A stretch of 39,044 bases of DNA from Gemmataceae bacterium (GTDB taxonomy: Bacteria; Planctomycetota; Planctomycetia; Gemmatales; Gemmataceae): positions 1-39,044 of the forward strand of contig JAIEMG010000371.1 in the NCBI GenBank assembly GCA_019752375.1, written 5' to 3'. The notes beneath the pieces are model-generated. The model was not told where the DNA came from. It worked only from the letters and a program-made list of their open reading frames with translations, and did no database searches. The translations under genes were made by a program, and so were the position numbers. Numbering within the stretch: the stretch's first letter is position 1; every line of letters starts with the position of its first letter. Positions 35,110 through 39,044 of this stretch are shown here, piece by piece.

Positions 35110-35793
35110 ATGCTTCCCGATCAGCCGACGCGAGCGGTGCAGGACTACCTCAAGGCGATCCATCGCTTGGGGGGCGCCGATGCCGTGGTTTCTCCCGTGG
35201 ACATCGCGGCCCGGCTTGAAGTGCGTGCGCCGTCGGTCACTGGCATGCTGAAGCGGCTGGCCGAAGCCGGCTGGATCAGCTACGAACCGGGCCGCGGCGC
35301 TCGCCTGACCGATACGGGGCGGTCCGAAGCGCGCCGAGTGATTCGCCGCCACCGGCTCGTGGAGCTTTTCCTGGCCCGCGTGCTCGGCCTGGATTGGAGC
35401 GAAGTCGATGCGGAGGCCGAGGCGCTGGAGCATGCCATCTCGCCGCGACTGGAGCAGGCCATTGCCGCCCACCTCGGCGAACCGCTCGAGGATCCGCACG
35501 GCCATCCCATTCCCACGCGCGAAGGTGTGCTGACGCAGAGACACCTTCAACCGCTCAGCACTTTTGACGCCGGTCAGCGCATCCTGATTCGCGAGGCACA
35601 GGACGACAACCCGGAACGGCTGCGGCGCTGGCAGGAGCTCGGATTGATTCCCGGGGCCGTGGTGACGATTCGAAGCTTCCAACCGCTGGATAGTCTGTTT
35701 GAAGTGCAGGTCGGCGAACGTGTCCTGTCGCTGGGACGCGAAGGGCTGTCCGGACTGCTGGGGGAGCTGGCATTCGTCAAGAATACCGAATGA
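35110..35793 (+). CDS. DtxR/MntR-family metal-dependent regulator with FeoA-like domain
   Basis: Encodes 227 aa from the ATG at 35110; a GTG at 35071 would add 13 residues and neither has a clear ribosome site. Winged helix at about 5-65: TRAVQDYLKAIHRLGG...SPVDIAARLEVRAPSVTGMLKRLAEAGWISYEPGRGARLT. The dimerisation and metal domain follows with HRLVELFLARVLGLDWSEVDAEAEALEHAISPRLEQAI (about 90-127) carrying the usual Glu/His ligands. A C-terminal SH3-like FeoA domain follows (RWQELGLIPGAVVTI). Such proteins repress iron or manganese uptake genes when metal is bound. No metal transporter gene is in the window, so the target is unknown. Confidence 0.9.
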   Translation: MLPDQPTRAVQDYLKAIHRLGGADAVVSPVDIAARLEVRAPSVTGMLKRLAEAGWISYEPGRGARLTDTGRSEARRVIRRHRLVELFLARVLGLDWSEVDAEAEALEHAISPRLEQAIAAHLGEPLEDPHGHPIPTREGVLTQRHLQPLSTFDAGQRILIREAQDDNPERLRRWQELGLIPGAVVTIRSFQPLDSLFEVQVGERVLSLGREGLSGLLGELAFVKNTE

Positions 35794-35886
35794 CAAAGCG
35801 TTCTCGCACGTCGGCGGCATTGCCGTTACCGGGCCGGTCCGCAAAATGAGCCCTGCTCGAATGGCATTAACTGAGGCGAGATCCGG

Positions 35887-35947
35887 GTGGCACGGACATT
35901 TCTGTCCGTGCGGTTTCCGATTGCACGGACAGAAATGTCCGTGCCAC
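35887..35947. repeat. 25-bp inverted repeat whose arms are themselves hairpins
   Basis: Arms 35887-35911 and 35923-35947 are perfect inverted repeats around an 11-base spacer. Each arm contains GCACGGACA, a 4-base loop (TTTC or GAAA), and TGTCCGTGC. The layout is the same as the palindrome at 36005 but with a different stem sequence. Confidence 0.95.
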
Positions 35948-35972
35948 AGCGAAGGTAGTCGCTCGTGAAAGT

Positions 35973-36056
35973 TATACTTCGCGCGGTAGAGAATGGTTGT
36001 GTTCGGTGGGCCAGACACTCTTGTCTGGCCGGCCAGACAAGAGTGTCTGGCCCACC
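35973..36056. repeat. Nested palindrome plus conserved flank, copy 2
   Basis: 36005-36056 is a perfect 52-bp palindrome centred on GGCCGGCC, each half a hairpin GGCCAGACA-CTCT-TGTCTGGCC (AGAG in the other half). 35973-36046 is the exact reverse complement of window bases 1-74, so the flank 35973-36004 belongs to the repeat. It sits about 60 bases past the stop of the kinase-HD-GYP gene, in the gap 35794-36117. Confidence 0.95.
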
Positions 36057-36117
36057 TTGCCAGGTATCAAATTGGCCGGCGTGCAGTATAATGGCATTCA
36101 GCCTTGCTCTTTTTTTC

Positions 36118-38343
36118 TCAGTCTCCGTTTTCTCGGAAGATGGCCTCCCATCGCGATGCGCAGCGCGGCAATACCTCCAGCAGCGCTGGATCAAACTGTC
36201 CCTGTGACGCCTCGGTCATGATCTGCACCGCGGCGGCATGCGAAAGCGGCGGCTTGTAGATGCGGCGGGAGCGGAGCGCGTCATACACGTCGGCCACGGT
36301 CACAATGCGCGCGGCCAGCGGGATCGTGTCGCCGGTCAGGCGATCCGGATAGCCGCTGCCGTCGAAGCGCTCGTGATGGTGGCGGGCGATGTCGATCGCC
36401 ATTTGCAAAAAGGCCATGGCCGATCCGTGCTGGCGGGCGACCTCCTGCAGCGTGTCCGCGCCGATGGTTGTATGCGCCTGCATCAGCAGGCGTTCCTCGG
36501 CGGTGAGCCGTCCCGGCTTCAGCAAGATGTGGTCCGGGAGCGCGACCGTCCCGATGTCGTGCAGCGGCGCGCAGCATTCCAGGAGTTGTACAAAGTCGCG
36601 GTTGATGTGCGCTGCAAAATGCGGGGCTTGTGCCGCTTCTTCCGCCATCGTCTTGGCAAACCGCTGAATCCGTGTCAGGTGGGCGCTGGTCTCTGTCTGA
36701 CGATATTCCACCAGCTTGGCCAGGGCCAATACCAAGGCATTGCGGGCATCCACCAGATCGCTGTCGCGTGCCGAGACGTTGCGTTCCAGCTCCGCGTTCA
36801 TCCTGCCCAGCTGGCGCGTCATTTCATCGCTGCGGTCCTGGGCGTCCTTGAATTGCAGGGCCGCCTTCACGCGTGCCAGCAGTTGGATCGGACTGAACGG
36901 CTTGGTGACGAAGTCGTTGGCGCCCGCCAGCAGCAGCTGCGCCATCTCGTCGCCGGTGACGCGACCGGAGAACATGATGATTTTCAGGTTCGGCGATGGT
37001 GGACTCTCGCGAAGCCGTCGCACGACTTCAATGCCCGACATCGCCGGCATGTCGATGTCTAGCAGCACCAGGTCAAAGGGCTTGCTCCTCAGTAGCTCCA
37101 GTGCAACGTGGCCATTGCCCGCTTGCTCGCACTCCAGTTCGTGCCCTTCAAGCAAGTAGCGAGCCAGCGTGCAGACGTCGGGTTCGTCATCCACGATCAG
37201 CACACGCGACACACGGCTGGTGGACGCACTGGCTTCCTTCGCGGTCGCCAGCGACGTCGGTGAGCCGTGCGAGAGGGCGGGCCAGGAGCGTTCGCTCCGA
37301 TCGTACCGAGGCAAGAACGGCAACAGGGCGCGCATGACGGCCTGGGGCGTGGCGTAGCGGTTCTCCGGCTTGAGCGCCATCATTCGGCTGACAACGACGT
37401 CCAGCTCCGGAGGCACATCCGGCCGCACGCTGCGCACGGATGGGGCCGACTGCGTCAAGCGGACGGCAAGATCGAGGGTGATACTCGGCTGTGGCACAAA
37501 GGGCGTGCGCCCCGTCAAACACCAGAACAACGTGCCGCCCAGTCCAAAGACGTCCGCGCGGATGTCCACGGTGCTGGCGTCGCGCGCCTGCTCGGGGGCC
37601 AGGTAGTCGGGCGTGCCAAGGACGGTACCCGGTTCGGTAACTCGGTGATGGAAGTGGCGCGCCAGGCCAAAGTCCAGCAGCTTGGCTTGATGGTCGGGCG
37701 TCACGAGGATGTTGGAGGGTTTGATGTCGCGATGCACCAGCTCATGCTTGTTGGCTTCGTCCAGCGCCGACGCCACCTGGTATGCGATGTCGCATGCGTG
37801 TTCCGGCGAAAGCGTGCCATGAACGGCGACGTGCGTCTCCAGGTCCTCGCCCGGCACGTATTCCATGACGAAGTAGTGCTGCACCGGCGAATCGGGGTCC
37901 TGGCCGACCGATTCGCCCGCATCAATGGCTGCCACGATGTTGGGATGCTGCAGTTGCGCGACGGAACGCATCTCGGCGTAGAAGCGTGCGAGCATCTGGT
38001 CGTCGCGATAACCGGCCGGCAAAGTCATCACCTTGATTGCCACCAGCCGACGCATCCGGAGGTGTTCGGCCTTGAGCACGACGCCCATGCCGCCGGAGCC
38101 CAGGCGATCCAGCACGCGATAGTTGCCAAGAACGAGGGAGAAGATTCGACCAGCGCTGATCTGGGTTGCCTGGTAGCGACTCAACAGGCGCTCCGCGACC
38201 AGTTCATCGAGCAAGGCACGCCTTTCGCGGCAGTTCGCCAGGTCTCGGCGACGGTCGTCGGAAAGTCCCTGCCATTCTTCATCGAGGATGATGGAACTGC
38301 CGAGCAGGTCCGCGAGGAGGGTATCGGTGGTCGACAGGCGCAT
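36118..38343 (-). CDS. Ser/Thr kinase - receiver - HD-GYP fusion protein
   Basis: Encodes 741 aa from the ATG at 38343 with AGGAG 9 bases upstream; ATG 38424 is also in frame. A short N-terminal helical region precedes a complete Hanks kinase (about 70-335): GSGGMG loop, VAIKVM, HRDIKPSN, DFGLA, APEQ, all catalytic residues present. A receiver domain follows (about 378-500): DDE acidic pair, phospho-Asp in LLDIDMP, FSG, and TKPF Lys. After a coiled linker, an HD-GYP domain (about 535-735) has HDIGTVALPDHILLKPG and HHHERFDGSGYPDRL. The usual HDxGK Lys is Thr. No membrane helix, so cytoplasmic. The protein may join Ser/Thr phosphorylation, histidine-kinase input and cyclic di-GMP breakdown in one chain. 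Confidence 0.9.
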   Translation of the reverse strand: MRLSTTDTLLADLLGSSIILDEEWQGLSDDRRRDLANCRERRALLDELVAERLLSRYQATQISAGRIFSLVLGNYRVLDRLGSGGMGVVLKAEHLRMRRLVAIKVMTLPAGYRDDQMLARFYAEMRSVAQLQHPNIVAAIDAGESVGQDPDSPVQHYFVMEYVPGEDLETHVAVHGTLSPEHACDIAYQVASALDEANKHELVHRDIKPSNILVTPDHQAKLLDFGLARHFHHRVTEPGTVLGTPDYLAPEQARDASTVDIRADVFGLGGTLFWCLTGRTPFVPQPSITLDLAVRLTQSAPSVRSVRPDVPPELDVVVSRMMALKPENRYATPQAVMRALLPFLPRYDRSERSWPALSHGSPTSLATAKEASASTSRVSRVLIVDDEPDVCTLARYLLEGHELECEQAGNGHVALELLRSKPFDLVLLDIDMPAMSGIEVVRRLRESPPSPNLKIIMFSGRVTGDEMAQLLLAGANDFVTKPFSPIQLLARVKAALQFKDAQDRSDEMTRQLGRMNAELERNVSARDSDLVDARNALVLALAKLVEYRQTETSAHLTRIQRFAKTMAEEAAQAPHFAAHINRDFVQLLECCAPLHDIGTVALPDHILLKPGRLTAEERLLMQAHTTIGADTLQEVARQHGSAMAFLQMAIDIARHHHERFDGSGYPDRLTGDTIPLAARIVTVADVYDALRSRRIYKPPLSHAAAVQIMTEASQGQFDPALLEVLPRCASRWEAIFRENGD

Positions 38344-38832
38344 CTTAACCAACTCCTGTCCCCACGCGCTGTGGTCAATCAGGCCGTTCTGGGGAACGGA
38401 TCGCCGTGGGCTCGGGCTGGCCATGGAGTCTCGATTCGCGTGGATGATCGCAAATCCCCCGAGATGACACCCTGCATCCGGGCAGGATCGTGGGGGGACG
38501 TGCGATCGGATCAACATCCGACGCTCGCGCACCGACGGGAGGCGAGCGTCGCTCGGCGGAAAGCGCATGGCGAATGCGCTGGTGGAATGCGGTTACCGTC
38601 GATCTCGGATCGAGCCGTTTGAATGGGACAATGCCTTCCACTGGCAGCCGGTCCGCTGGGTCCGACCTGCCTTCATCAATCTATACCTCAGTTCTTCCGG
38701 AAACGCCAACTCATGCATGGCCGCGAGAGGAGTTCGCTGCATTTCGCTCCATTGGGTTTCATCTATCTCGGCAGTTTAATGGTGGAGCAAGAAATATGCG
38801 TCATGAGCCCGACGCCTACTTGGCTCTGTCCA

Positions 38833-38882
38833 GTGGCCCAGACACTCTGGTCTGGCCGGCCAGACCAGAGTGTCTGGGCCAC
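38833..38882. repeat. 50-bp perfect palindrome, variant of the GGCCAGACA family
   Basis: Left half 38833-38857 and right half 38858-38882 are exact reverse complements centred on GGCCGGCC. The stem differs from the copies at 1 and 36005 (GGCCAGACC...TGTCTGGGCC), with the change compensated in the other half, so the long palindrome is preserved while the inner hairpin is weakened. Confidence 0.93.
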
Positions 38883-38883
38883 C

Positions 38884-38906
38884 GAGTGTAAACCCGCATC
38901 TGCGCG
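38884..38906 (+). repeat. Diverged single end resembling the MITE terminal repeat
   Basis: Directly after the 38833 palindrome, bases 38885-38906 match the 22-bp terminal repeat of the 31477 element at 18 of 22 positions (shared core AAACCCG and CTGCGC). Either an old element end or chance similarity. The rest of 38907-39044, and 38344-38832 upstream of the kinase gene, show no supported gene. Confidence 0.4.
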
Positions 38907-39044
38907 ATCAAGGAAGCTTGCAAAATGATCTCGTCATTCGTCGACTTGAAGCACGCTCGTTCGGCCGACACTCGGTCGAGTGGGTAAGGGAGAGGGCCAT
39001 TCCTCTCACTCCCCGTTGTCGCGCGAGGGTTGATTCCCTCGATT

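Overview
The window looks like chromosomal DNA of a GC-rich planctomycete, probably from the Gemmata group. The evidence is an Alternative Complex III/caa3 oxidase operon, large Hanks-type kinases (one fused to receiver and HD-GYP domains, one a membrane-anchored pseudokinase), several lineage-restricted hypotheticals and many intergenic palindromes. Genus-level placement is not possible from the sequence alone.

Layout. 1-8.2 kb: flavin monooxygenase, an unknown conserved protein, a cNMP-binding/DUF1003 membrane protein, small proteins, an MFS exporter, a LigD-type phosphoesterase-polymerase whose ligase domain is reduced to a stub, and a DUF3175 protein. 8.2-21.0 kb (minus strand): one tightly packed respiratory operon, actA-actB-actC-actD-actE-actF-hypothetical-sco-coxII(cyt c)-coxI-coxIII-coxIV. 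It should move electrons from quinol through ACIII to an A2-type caa3 oxygen reductase. Most junctions overlap or are a few bases apart. A decayed FRG-domain gene lies just upstream. 21.7-23.8 kb: a secreted di-heme cytochrome and a small membrane protein. 24-29 kb: MBL hydrolase, GH1-like glycosidase, JmjC/cupin oxygenase, and a truncated IS110 transposase fused to a DUF5131 tail.

29.1-31.4 kb is the most interesting part. A Ro60-like (TROVE/vWA) protein is preceded on the same strand by an apparent structured RNA of about 154 nt. This RNA has a tRNA-like core in permuted order (T arm, capped 7-bp acceptor helix, U8-A9, D arm), closed by a terminal helix plus a U run, with a strong terminator before the protein gene. 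This is the architecture expected of a YrlA-type Y RNA, so the locus is a candidate Ro60-Y RNA ribonucleoprotein module. A hicBA toxin-antitoxin pair lies immediately upstream.

31.4-39 kb: a 239-bp MITE-like element with perfect 22-bp terminal inverted repeats and a 9-bp target duplication, the pseudokinase, a membrane protein, a DtxR/MntR regulator, a palindrome-rich gap and the kinase-receiver-HD-GYP protein. Throughout the window, intergenic spaces carry paired hairpins in which each arm of a larger palindrome is itself a short stem with a 3-4 nt loop.
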